A DNA stretch of 64,000 bases from Allomyces arbusculus (taxonomy: Eukaryota; Blastocladiomycota; Blastocladiomycetes; Blastocladiales; Blastocladiaceae): positions 30,743 to 94,742 of the forward strand of contig JADHYV010000074.1 in NCBI GenBank assembly GCA_027604705.1, read 5' to 3'. The notes under the pieces are model-generated. The model was not told the origin of the DNA. It saw nothing but the letters and a program-made list of their open reading frames with translations, and made no database searches. Positions 32,871-43,700 of this stretch are shown here, piece by piece. Each line of letters starts with the position of its first letter. The first letter of the stretch is position 1. A program made the position numbers and the translations under genes.

Positions 32871-32875
32871 AGTAG
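29455..32875 (+). pseudogene. 2-oxoglutarate/Fe(II)-oxygenase-like gene with two in-frame TGA codons and a frameshift
   Basis: One reading frame runs from ATG 29455, interrupted only by TGA at 30784-30786 and TGA at 31669-31671, to about 32300. There the coding signal moves to the next frame and ends at TAG 32873-32875. Sequence and GC3 on both sides of each TGA look equally coding. The first part resembles the fungal prolyl-4-hydroxylase-like fold (GGQLVVTHD, EYLPVTSGYRIVLEYALL). The usual iron ligands HxD…H are not present: the expected positions read RAP and an Arg before EYLPVTSG. A helical repeat-like region (30796-32250), a charged coiled coil and a Pro/Ala-rich tail with a (CCG)n-encoded Pro run follow. 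Nonsense mutation of Trp codons (TGG to TGA), recoding or sequence error would all explain the stops. No plausible introns remove them. Confidence 0.6.
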
Positions 32876-33765
32876 GAGAAGCTGGAGGAGTGGATAGGAT
32901 GGGAATGGCGAGAGGAGGTGGGAGTTAATCGGTGCATTTGACACGCAGTGTTGTGGGTGTTCTTGTTGATTGGAGTGATGAGCACGAAGTAAGGGATAAA
33001 CCGTGTTGAGGTCCAGAATTGAGGCTGTTTTAACAGTTGAGTGTTGTTGGTGTGGTTGTATTGTGATGGTTCTCCGCAGCCTGCAGAGTTCGTGCGTGTG
33101 TGACAACACTTCATGCTCAGATGTGACAAGCCAGATGTTTGTGGGCTTTGATGCATGAGCATGATCGGACATCGTCATGACTGACCGCGACTCACTCGAA
33201 CACCGACACGGCGTGGTATGTCATCCACGATTTGGCAACAACAGCACCGCTGATAATGTTTGCTCATAATGCATGTTACAGATGGTTTGAGAGGCTGAGC
33301 GCCGTTCCTTATGAGCATTACATTCGTGGCACGCCCTGCACATCCAATCTGAGTGCGCATCCTTTTCTCAAGGAGCAGTTTACTGGCAAACAAGGAAAAG
33401 AGACCATGCACGAAAGATTTGGCAAAGCTTTCAAAAATCAACTTCTTCACTTTCATTTCGCGAATTGCCAAGGACCAATTAGCAACACCTAACGACTTCT
33501 GGATCAACAACGAGCGCGGAAGGGAACAGAACAGTCAAAAAATTTCTTCATTTCGATTGATTGATTGATTAATTGATTGATAAGGGTGCAAGAGAGTGAA
33601 AGAAACAGGCGCTGATGCTGCGAATTATGAACACGACAACAACAAAGGTATGGGTCTCATTGAGGGGATAGGGAGGGTGAGAGGAGGGTGAGAGAGAGGG
33701 CGCTCAGCAGCGTCACGGGTGTCGGTCGCGACACGTTGCGAGAAAATTGGGAGAGAGTGGTTTCC
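32876..33765. other. AT-richer intergenic region
   Basis: No gene is seen. GC is clearly lower than in the flanks. It includes a TTGATTGATTAATTGATTGA short repeat at about 33556-33580. Confidence 0.45.
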
Positions 33766-34300
33766 TTAGCACAGTGCCGCCGGGTGAGCGTGCGGGGCCG
33801 TCGCCGTGGCCGCATGCACGTCAACATGCTGCGCCTGCGTCTGCAGCTGGATCGTCGACAACTCGAGCGAGTGGCCCGACAAATCGAACCCGTGGAACTG
33901 CGCTAGCACGTCGGCGCAGTCCGGGACGTGCACCTGCGCGAGAATTTCGCCGGTCGAGTCGTGGCCCGTAGAACGCGCTGGCCGACACATCCCAGTGATG
34001 GTGGCCGTGGTGCAACGCGCCGGTCGCGTACCAGGCGCCGTCGCCGACGGAATGGTCGGCAAACCACGTGCCGTCGTGCGCGTGACAGTCGTCGGCGAGG
34101 GCCACGATCGCGTGGTACTCGGGCGCAGCGGGGGCCGCGGCGGAGACGTCGACGATCTGTGTCTGGTCCTGCGCCTGCGTGATATCAATCGCCTTCTTCT
34201 TGGCGCCCGCGACCGTGATCGGCTGGTCGTCAACCTTGATCTGCGACACGTCGAGGTTGGCGGCACCCGTCTTGATGGCCGCCTTTGCGTGGCCGTCGCG
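33766..34300 (-). pseudogene. Frameshifted coding fragment, unknown family
   Basis: On the minus strand two overlapping frames together read as one protein. The upstream part (34294-33966) contains NLDVSQIKVDDQPITV and ALADDCHAHDGTWFADH. The downstream part (33965-33766) reads HDSTGEILAQVHVPD and ends HAHPAALC before TAA. They would join as FYG/HDSTGE if one G were removed from the GGG at about 33964-33966. No ATG is found for the first part, and an in-frame TGA lies at its upstream edge, so any earlier exon is missing. It is either a decayed gene or a real gene with sequence errors. Confidence 0.35.
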
Positions 34301-34477
34301 ACTTCACCGTGTCTGCAAATCTGGCGTTGCCCTCCCGTAACCGCGCAGCGTCATGCTTGCGGTGTGCATGCGGACCGGAAAGTGCGAATCAGAAAACTGA
34401 GCGTTGGAGACTGCAACAATCCATTCTTTGCAACTCACAGTCGCAATAAACGCGACCATCGCGCAAACGCCGACGCT

Positions 34478-35724
34478 CTACACAACCGAATGTGCTTTTC
34501 GCAACTCGCCACGACTACGTTCCGGATCCGGGACCCGGTCTGCCGGCTCAATCTCGGCCTCGACCCCGCTGGCGCTGCGAATCTCTTGCACGGCGTTCGA
34601 CGGAACAATAATTCTGTCGAGCGACGTCGCTGACTCGCCCCCTGCCGCTGCCGCCGCCGCGGCGTGTGCGCGTCCCTTCTCCTTCCTCGCTTTCTTGCTC
34701 GCGCGCCGCTGCTCGCGCCGTTCTTCGATCCCATCCGCCACCCCCTCCTCCACGTCGCTCTCCTCGCCCTTCCCGCGATCCATCGACTCGCCCTTGAACC
34801 ACTTGTGCAGGATCTGCACGCGCGCCATGACGTGCCGCTGCCACAAGTACCCGACCACCGTGGCGATCGGAAAGATCGCAAGCCACTGTATCAGTGCGCG
34901 CGTCGTGGTGATCGTCGGGACGCACGGGTACGGCAGCGGCACGGCGACTTGCGCGAGACGGAGCGCGCGGTAAGTCGTGCCCGCGGGCCAGACGTGGTCG
35001 ACGCCGAGAGTGATGAGAATGGACCCGATGATGGCGGTCGTGAGCATGTGCGGGCCGAGCGTGCGCGCGTATTTCCGGTACCGCAGGTAGAAGAAGACCG
35101 AGAAGAGCACGAGCGCAAGGAACGTCAGGTAAATGATGATGCGGATGTCGGCTTCGAACGAGTCCATGGCAACTTCCGGGTACGCGGCGAGGAACCAGAT
35201 CACTAACGGCAGTTGTGCAGTCAGTCACGCCCACGGTGGAGGGTGGAGAAGGTCCAGAGGGACGTACTGGCCACGAAAATGGCGAGTACGACAAAGAACA
35301 TGACGAAGAAGTCGAGTGCCTCGATGAGGAGCGCAAAGCAGAAGAGCGCGGCTGCGACAAGGCCAATCGCAACTTCGCCAAACGCGGCGATGAAGACACC
35401 GCCCGCGACGAGGCCTGCGGCCACGCCTCGGTTTTCGTAGAGTGGGCATATTGGTAAAGATCCAGATCCAGCATCGCGTGCGCCGGTCACAATCGTTGGT
35501 GCCGAGGTCGGAGCAGCCACGGAAGTGCTGGTTGCCGAGGCTGATGTTGCACTTGGGGTAGGCGATGCTTCTGCAGGAGAGGCAAGCGGCGCGCCATACG
35601 CCGTGGCGACAGCAATGGACAAGAGGGTCGTGCAAACGGCAGTGAAATGCAGGGCTCGTCGGCGTCGATTTACAGCTCGAGCGCGCACACGGCACGGACA
35701 TGTGGGGTCGGGTATTTGGTCCAT
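34478..35724 (-). CDS. Multi-pass membrane protein with signal peptide, function unknown
   Basis: Exons 35724-35268 and 35202-34478 (phase 1, donor GTACGT) give 393 residues. A signal peptide (FTAVCTTLLSIAVATAYGA) is followed by a Ser/Thr/Ala/Pro-rich extracellular stalk of about 45 residues. A block of hydrophobic helices then runs from about residue 100 to 260 (for example GVAAGLVAGGVFIAAFGEV, IEALDFFVMFFVVLAIFVA, LTTAIIGSILITLGVDHVW, LIQWLAIFPIATVVGYLW). The C-terminal tail is charged, with a basic KKARKEKGR run, and is probably cytosolic. The layout is reminiscent of TMEM198/DUF4203-type proteins, but I cannot confirm that. Splicing restores a continuous membrane helix across the junction, which supports the model. 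Confidence 0.6.
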
Positions 35725-36241
35725 CGGGTGCAGTCGAGTATCGTCGTGTTCGCGTTTGCTAGGTTTGGCGAGGAAAGCCAGCAGGACTTGGGGGTGTCGA
35801 GAGCAAATAAGGGGAGGATTGGTTCAGCGTGGCCAGGCGGGCGCGCTCGAGGAGAAGAGTTTGGCACTCCACTTTCTTGACGTGGTCGTGTCCTTGGCAG
35901 GCGATGCACGATGCGATGAGCTTGGAAGCTGGAGCAGAGCAAAAAGTGGAGGAAAATTTCGGTGTGGCGGTGTGGTGTTCTTTGCACCGGTGCGCGGTTG
36001 CTGCGCGGTTGGCAGCGCCCAGGGACTGCAGCCGCAGGCGCAAGTTGCGGCGGCAGGCGCACGCGGGCATCCGGCGCCGCACTCGCCCGGACTGACGTGG
36101 ACACGCCTGCCCGATCCGTTGCCAAGCAATTGAGTCACTCTTTCATTGCCTTGAGCAGCGTGCGCGCCCGAAGTGCAGAAGGTGCCGCTCGACCACCATC
36201 ATTACCTTGCACACTCTCCGCGACGATTTACACTTTGCACG
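35725..36241. other. Divergent intergenic region
   Basis: No gene is supported between the membrane protein (-) and the helicase (+). Open frames in this stretch have no domain character. Confidence 0.4.
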
Positions 36242-39200
36242 ATGCCACCAAAAACACGCCGCCAAGTTGCTGCTGCTGCCGCCGCTGCTGCCCCCGCGGC
36301 GCACGACCGCCCGCCCGCGCCCGAGCCGCCGCGCCCTGCCAAGCGTGCGCGCCGAGGCAACCAAGGCGCTGCTCAAGCAACCGAAGCTGCCGTCTGGACG
36401 CCGCACGCGATAGACGAGCAGCCCGAGCCAATCGAAAATGCTCCCGCCGACTCGGACGCGGCGGAGGCGCCCGCGCCCGAAGACGAGACGCCCGCAGGGC
36501 TCGACATGACCAGCTGGTGGCGGTTCTGGCCCGAGTTTGCCGACATTGACCTGCACCAGCAGCGCGTGCCGGGCGGGTCTGTCAGCGGAGCAAGCGAGTT
36601 CGGTAGTGGAGAAGCTACACCGCTCGCTGGTCAAGCCGTTGACGGTCGCGACAGCCAAGAGGATGAGGAAGAGGACGACGACTACGAGGAGCTGAACGCG
36701 CCTGCACCTGCCCGCCCCGGCCTCGAACGCAGCACCAACGACCTGCTCTTATTCGAAGTCCCTATTCACGTCGACACACGGCTCCCGCTCCCCGTCAACC
36801 TCGTCGGCGTGAGCAACTTCCTGGCGACGCGGTCGGAAATGGTTGCCGAAGTCGCGCTGCGCCGCGTGCCGATGCTCAAGGTCCACCGGCAGCGCATCGA
36901 CTTCGAAAAGAATTGGTTTGTCTGCGGATACGGGCCCGTGATCGAGGAAGTGCGCTACTACTTGTCGAATGTCGGCGGGTGGACCCGGGAGCAGCTTGCG
37001 GCCGTGACCCAGGCCGATTTTGAACTGCAGCTCGCGCAGGATCCGTACTGGGAAAAGGCCAAGACGCTGCGGCGCAACGAGGAGATTATTCATGAGCGGG
37101 TGGACAAGGACGGGTTTGCGAAACCGATCTCGCCGCCCAAGTTTGAGGTCACACACATTTGGGCGCTCGTGCTCGCCAAGGACGCGTTTTACCGGCACGA
37201 CGGCGACTGGCCCGAGGACCTGGACGCCACCAACAATGGTACGTTTCGCGTCTCTTGCATCCAGGCCTGGCACTTGCTCGAATCGATGCTCACCTAACTC
37301 GTCGTGGAACAGACCAATGGTCGTACGCGCAAGGCCGCATCCTACCTCTGCGCGGCGGCATCGAGGCCTATTTTGGCGACTGGTACGACGGCCGCGCCGA
37401 GACGTTCTACCGGCTCGGGCTCGTCGCCAAACAGTCCAAGTGGTACAAGCCGCCGATCGGGACCAACAGGTGGCCTGCGCAGCAGGACATTTTCGCGCCA
37501 TGGTACGAGCTCTGCGTCTATGCCCGGCTCGACGTCATAAACGCCGCCCTGCGCCGCGACGAGTACGTCCCGCTGCTCGCTCACTTTCTCGGCGACAAGT
37601 GCGCCTGGCAGTTTGAGCTGCTCTACCGGCAATCGCTTCCGCTGCCGCCGCTCTACGTGCCAGACACGCTCGATGCGCCCGTTCCGACTGATGGGGTGAT
37701 CCCGCCCGGGTTCCGGCTCGACTTGCGCGCTGACCAACAGCGCACGGTCGCGTGGCTCGTGCACCTCGAGCGCTCGAACCCGACACTGCGCGCACACTGG
37801 GCGACGCGCGATACGGACGAGGAGCAGGTGCGCCAGTTTGAGCGCACAGTTCTGCGACACGTCCCGCCGATCTTGCAACTCGGGCCACACGGCATGTACT
37901 TCAACGTCTACACACGCAAATTCGCGCGCGACCACCACGATTGGGACCACCTGCACTTGCCCATGCGGTCGTTGCCGGTGCGTGGCGCACTGGATGTGTC
38001 CGCGATGGGCGCGGGGAAGACGGCCACAGCGCTCGCGCTCGTGCACGCGAATCCGTTCCGGTCGGCCCGCGACATGCCCTTTTCGCGCGACTGTCTCGTG
38101 TCGCGCGCAACGCTCGTCGTTGTCGGCGCCGCGCTCGTCGGGCAGTGGGTTGACGAGGCCAAGCGCGTCCTACCCGAGGGCGCCAAGATCGTTTCCCTCA
38201 CGACCATTCGCGACCACAAGTCTACCTCGTGGGACGACGTCCTCCTCGCCGACGTGGTCGTCGTGACCCGCGCGTTCCTGCAAAACGCCAACTACCAGCG
38301 CCGCGTGGCAAATATCGCGGGCCAGCGCGCCTACTGCTTGCCGCGCAAGTGCTACACATACGATCGCGACGAGTTTGGGTGGGCGTCGGCGTCGCGCACC
38401 GCCTACTCGTGGCGCGCGTGCCCGAACGCCGACGAGGCCGATGTGTTCAATCATTTTTTGAACGAGCACATCCGCGCGCTCCGCGCGCAGGGGAGGCAAG
38501 TGTTTGGACCGACCAAGCACGGCGTCGTTCTCGAACGCGTCGCGTGGCACCGCGTCGTGTTGGACGAAGTGCACGAGTTTGCGCACGTGCAGCGCGTCGC
38601 TGCGAGCACCGGTGGGGCGACCCCCGCGTCGAATACGCGTGTTGCCGAGTCGCTCGTGTTTGCGCTCCAAGCGCGGTTCTGGGTCGGGCTCACGGGCACC
38701 CCACCGCTCAATTCGAATGCAGCGGTCACGGCGCTCGCGGCTTGTGTTGGCGTCCGCGGGCTCGCGCAAACGGGCGATGCGGCGCAGGCGTTCTTGAACG
38801 GGTTTGCGCGCAGGAATGACCCGGAATTGCACGTGCCGCGCGTGCATTATGTGACCGAGTGGGTGGACCTGCATCCGGTCGAGCTTGCGCTGCTGGCGGC
38901 AGTCCCGCTGGGGACAGACGTGCGGTCGAGGGTCATGATGTGCAACCATCACCAGATCACGGACGCGATGGTGCGCCTCGTGGGTCCTACAGTCGAGTCG
39001 GTCGAGGAGGTGGCCGCGAGGGTGCAGAGCGGGCGCGAGGAGGAGATGGATGGGATGGTGGTGAGGGGGCGGGAAGTGCAGGACGAGATTGCGGCTGCGG
39101 TTGCGAAACTGCGCGCGGCGGTCGAGCGTGACCCGGACGTTGTCGAGAAGTTGACGGCGGTCGGGGTTACGGTCGCGCATGCGGGCGTACTGCTCGTGGG

Positions 39201-40098
39201 TGAGACGGACGTCATGGACCGGCTTGCTGTAGCTGTCGCGCTGCCCGGTGAGCCCGAGACTCCCGTTGCAATTCCGGATGCCGGCGATACGGTGCCGACC
39301 GGTCCCGAGCTCGACAAGTTGGTGCTCGACCTCGTCGCCGCGTGCGCCGACCTTGCCGACGTGCGCGCGTCCCTGAACCTCGTCGCCGCACAGCACCGGT
39401 TCATGGCGACGGTCCTCACGACTCTCGCGCGCAGCGACGCCTCCGTTGAATGCCCCGTCTGCCTCGACGCGATTGCGCCCACGGCACCTGTCGTCATCAC
39501 GCGCTGCGGCCACGTCTACTGCGAACCGTGCACGGCGCAGATCAAGACCCGCGGATGCTCAATCTGCCGGTCGCCGCTAACAGGCGCCGACGCGACCCTG
39601 CGCATCGCGCGCGGTAACGCGCAAGAGCCCAAGGTGGGCAAGTACGGCACGAAGCTCGCGGCGCTCACGCAGTACATTCAGCGCGTAACCGGCGCCGATC
39701 CGACCGCCAAACTGCTCCTCTTCTGCCAGTTCAAGCGACTCTCCACGCTGCTGCGGCACGCGCTCGTGGACCTCGGTATTCCCGCGGTCTCGATGGCCGG
39801 CGGGACCGTGACGACGAAACGCAACGCGCTTGATAAGTTCCGGACCAACGCCAACGTGAAAGTGCTGCTCATGTCGGCCGACGAGAGCGTGAGTGGGTTG
39901 CGCGTGACCGAGGCGTCGCATGTGGTCCTGGTGCACCCGTTTGTTGGGGTCGCTGAGTCGGTCGCAAGGGCGATGGAAATGCAGGGGATCGCCCGGGTGG
40001 TGAGGGCCGGACAGACGAGGGAGGTGACGGTCGCGCGGTTTGTGGCAAGGGGGACGGTCGAGGAGGAGGTGACGAGGTGGCGCGCGCGGGCGTGGTGA
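36242..40098 (+). CDS. SNF2-family helicase/translocase with internal RING finger
   Basis: Two exons (36242-37238 and 37313-40098; phase 1, donor GTACGT) encode 1260 residues. The N-terminus is Ala/Pro-rich with a basic nuclear-signal-like run (PAKRARRG). Helicase lobe 1 has motif I SAMGAGKTATAL (Lys568), where most SNF2 proteins have GLGKT, and motif II DEVH at about 750 (DEAH in most). LTGTPPLNSN is motif III. A C3HC4 RING (CPVCLDAI … CGHVYCEPC … CSICRSPL, about 1046-1088) sits between the lobes, as in Rad5, Rad16 and SHPRH. Lobe 2 follows (KLLLFCQFKRL, VLLMSADESVSGL, and a VRAGQTREV variant of motif VI). This arrangement suggests a DNA-translocating ubiquitin ligase acting in DNA damage tolerance or chromatin. 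No HIRAN domain was recognised. The start at 36242 is preferred over an in-frame ATG at 36173 because the added residues look like leader sequence. Confidence 0.8.
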
Positions 40099-40749
40099 GA
40101 AGTTTGCTGGTTTGCTTCATATTGAAAGAATAGAGAATCGAAATCCATGCTGCGCGACCGTGGTGGTGGGCGAAGGAGTGAAGTGATTAACACCCTGCCG
40201 AAAACAATCGCCACGAGCTGTTCCTTGCAGCCATTGTGAAAACTTGAGACTCGGAAACGGACGAGAGCAAAGAGAGGGTCAACCCGGCAAGTGCAGGAGC
40301 GGTCACGGTCCGCTCATTTGGAACTCATTCTCGTCGGTCTCCTTGATTGTGTGTGAATCAAGGATCGAGCAGATCGAGCATGGGAAAGAAGGCAGAGATG
40401 GACCTGGACCGACCGGACCGCTCACCATAAAAGTGGAAGTATACACGCACAAGGCACACATTAACAGTCGCATGACACTTGGCGACAAGAGCAAAGGATG
40501 GCAACTTAGAAGTGTGTTGGTGGCAAGAATGAAAAGCGCTGATGCTTTTTCGCACCTCGCTGATGACCAGGACATAAACGGAACCGCAACGCGGCCTGCC
40601 TGGGCACATGGTTTGCTTCGCAACCGCTCATGCATGTGTCTGTCATGTCTCAATCGCAATGTACCTCCATCTACTCATGACACGTTCAAAATGCAATGCC
40701 CACAATTCTTCACCACGTCTCCTGCCCCACAGTTCTCGGTCGCCCTCAA
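40099..40749. other. Convergent intergenic region
   Basis: No gene is seen between the helicase (+) and the first TmcB-like gene (-). Composition is AT-richer than the flanks, as expected for two 3' ends. Confidence 0.45.
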
Positions 40750-43700
40750 CTATCCGTCCTTCGCGTTCTCCTCCTTCAATGTCAGTCCGCCCGACTTGAT
40801 CAAATTTGCCAACTCTGGTGCGTCCTTGATCACGGTCGGCGGCATCAAAAATAGCACGGCCACGAGCGCGCGCGCCTTGTCGCGCAACCGGCGAAACACA
40901 ACGAGATGAATGTGCACCGCAAATGCGGCTGCCACCACAATCGTGATCGTGAATACGATAATGCACCCGGTCAGCGCGAGATTGACGCTCGCCAGAACGC
41001 GGTCACCAATCGCCGCGTCGAGCGCATCAAGTTGCATGTTGAGTACGTCGTTTTGGGCCAGCAGCGATTTCCACTCGGGAGCGTCCGGACCGGGGAGTGT
41101 CAGGGTCAAGTTGCCGAGGGCGGTGGTGACCGTATACGTGCCTCCAAACACCGAAGAAACCCATTTGCCGTCAGTTATGATTGCAAACGGGTGGAGAACA
41201 CTGCCGACGCGCGAAAATACGCACCTGGTTGGCCGCTCCCGACCAGCATCGATACCGGATTCACGCTCGCGACAAATCGGCTTGCGTCTTCAAGGTACCC
41301 CGACAGTCCCGGGTCGAGCGCGACCGTCGCCGTGAATGCGGTATTGCCGGCCAAGGCGCTCGTCGTGACAGCCGCCGAATCGGCCAGGTAGACAGTGTAC
41401 TGCGGGAAAAGCGCTGCGAGTCCGTTCGGATCGGACGTGAGTTTGGCGTGCAGCTGCTTGAAGTCGTAGAGGTTGGACCGCAGCGTCCGCAGATTTTCGG
41501 CTGAGCAGAGGAAAAAGCAACGCTTCGTCAGTGAACTGGACGACAGTGCGCGACCGATACAACGCCGGCACTACCATTTGAAATGAGCGTCTCGTCAGGG
41601 ACCATAAACTGCCGCGTGAGCATTTGGTTCACGCGGAGAAAGAAGCGGCGCTCGATCGACTGCGTCATGAGCTTCATGAGCACCGTCACGTTCTGCGTCC
41701 TATGCAGTGAAACGGTCGCATTGGTGGGTTGTAGACACAAACAAGGATCAGCACCCGCTTGACTGCAAGAAGTCAACGTACTGGAAGGCCACGGCAAACA
41801 TGGCCGCCGTGAGTGCCCCAACAGCGACCATCGCGACCAGAAACAGTCGCGCCACACGCTGCTTGTCGCTGTGCTGATGATTCTCGCCAATGGCCGCACC
41901 TGCCGTTGACATGCGCGCCTGGTTGGCCACATCAATGTCGGCCTCATCGTCCAAGTTGATGATCTCGACAAACGCCTCGATCTCCTCTTCGGTCGTGGTC
42001 ACGAGCTCCGTGGCCGCGCGCTTGTTGATGTCAGAGATGAGCGTCAGCGTCTTGTTTTCGACGGAGAAGTAGCCGCTCAGCGGCTGGCAAGAGTGGAGGG
42101 AAGGTGTGCTGTTAGGGATCGGCAGGATTCAGGCCAACAAATCCCCGCAACAAAGTTTCGCGCGTACCTTTACGTAGAGGAATACGCCAAGCACGAGGAC
42201 AGCGAGAATCGCCACGACCAGGGTCACAACCAACTGCACGTTGCTCGATGCCGTCAGGTCATCGTACGCTTCTATCCCCTTTTGCGGCAGCAGGCGCACG
42301 GCATTGAGCAGCGTCCAAAAGTTGCTGAAAATGTAGGCGATCACTGGAATTCCCTGCACGCGCGCAAATGTCAGGTCGCCAATCGTCGGAAATTGCAAGG
42401 CCGCGCTGCCTGCGATCGCGATACTCTGCACAAGCTCGAGCAGCGACAGACTCGCGGGCTCATAGTCGACGACGCGCGGAATGGTCGTGTTCACGACCGT
42501 CGACACGCGATAGAGCGTTGACCCGGATCCAGAATCCTTGCCCAGAAACGGAATCGCCTCCGACGTGACCTGCGTCCATGCCTGCTGCAGCGCCGTATAG
42601 GCGTTCGCAAACTCGGTGTTCATCAGACTCGTATACGCCGGCCACTGCCGGTAGAAATTGGCCGCGCCCATGCGCTGGATCGTGTCAATTATGTTAAAGG
42701 TTTGACGCCGCGAGACCTTAGCGAGCGTGAAGTCAACTTGTATGACAGACCGCGACTGGGCAAAGAAGGTGACGCAAACGACGAACCCGGCCACGAGTGC
42801 GGCAAGGTAGACGCTACCAATCAGGCTAATCACTGGCAGCTGGTTGAGCGGACGCGTGACGCGCGCAACAAGATGACGGCGACTTTCGAGTTGCTGGCGC
42901 TGCTCGCGGGACATGGACGTGCCTATGGCGAGTTTGGAGCAGGTGATCGCGTCAGAGCAGCCATGACCCACACATCATCAAAAGAGCATACCCGAGGTCT
43001 GCGACCCGTTGGCGTTGGGCACCACTCCACCGCGCCCGCGGCCCTTGTCGAGCCGATTTGAACTCGGCTTGGTCGAGATATGGAACGTGGCGTGACTTCC
43101 CAACACTGCATCACCGCCATTGGAAGTGAGCGGGGGCGGCGGTGAGATGCGCTCGAGTCCTGGACGAGGCCGGACGGCTGGCCTGCCCGATGAAAGCACG
43201 TCGTCTGGCCTCAAATCCAACGAGTTGCGGTCCGATGCAGGATCGCCGCCGTCGCTGAACACCGAGCCGCCACGGGCGAGCGGCGAGGGATACGAGATCT
43301 CGGGTCCCGCACTCGGGTCGTCACGATCGGCTACGCATGCGTCTGTCAGCGTTGGTGTTTCAAGCTGAGAGAAATGGGAGCGGCCATGGCAACCGACCTT
43401 CGTCCACTATGTGATGCAAGCGGTAAGCAAACTGCAGCGAAATCCAGAGGCAAGCAAGAATATAAGCGTACCGAGAGCCAAGAGCTGTGCCGCCTTGACT
43501 TGATCCCCATCGACAGCAATCAAGAATTGTGCATACGATTGCAGCACGCTCTTGGACTATCAACGGCAGCAGGATCAGTCTGAGCGCGACATGAGCGATC
43601 GGCACAGCCAGAACAGCCGAACCTTTGGAAACTTGATGAGCAGGCGGGCATACATATCGCTCGCGATGGTGCGGTGGAGCGTGAACCTGTCGAGGACGTT

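Noticed and set aside
38170-39513. 447-residue minus-strand frame opposite the SNF2-RING gene
   Set aside because: Antisense shadow; helicase and RING motifs are on the plus strand.
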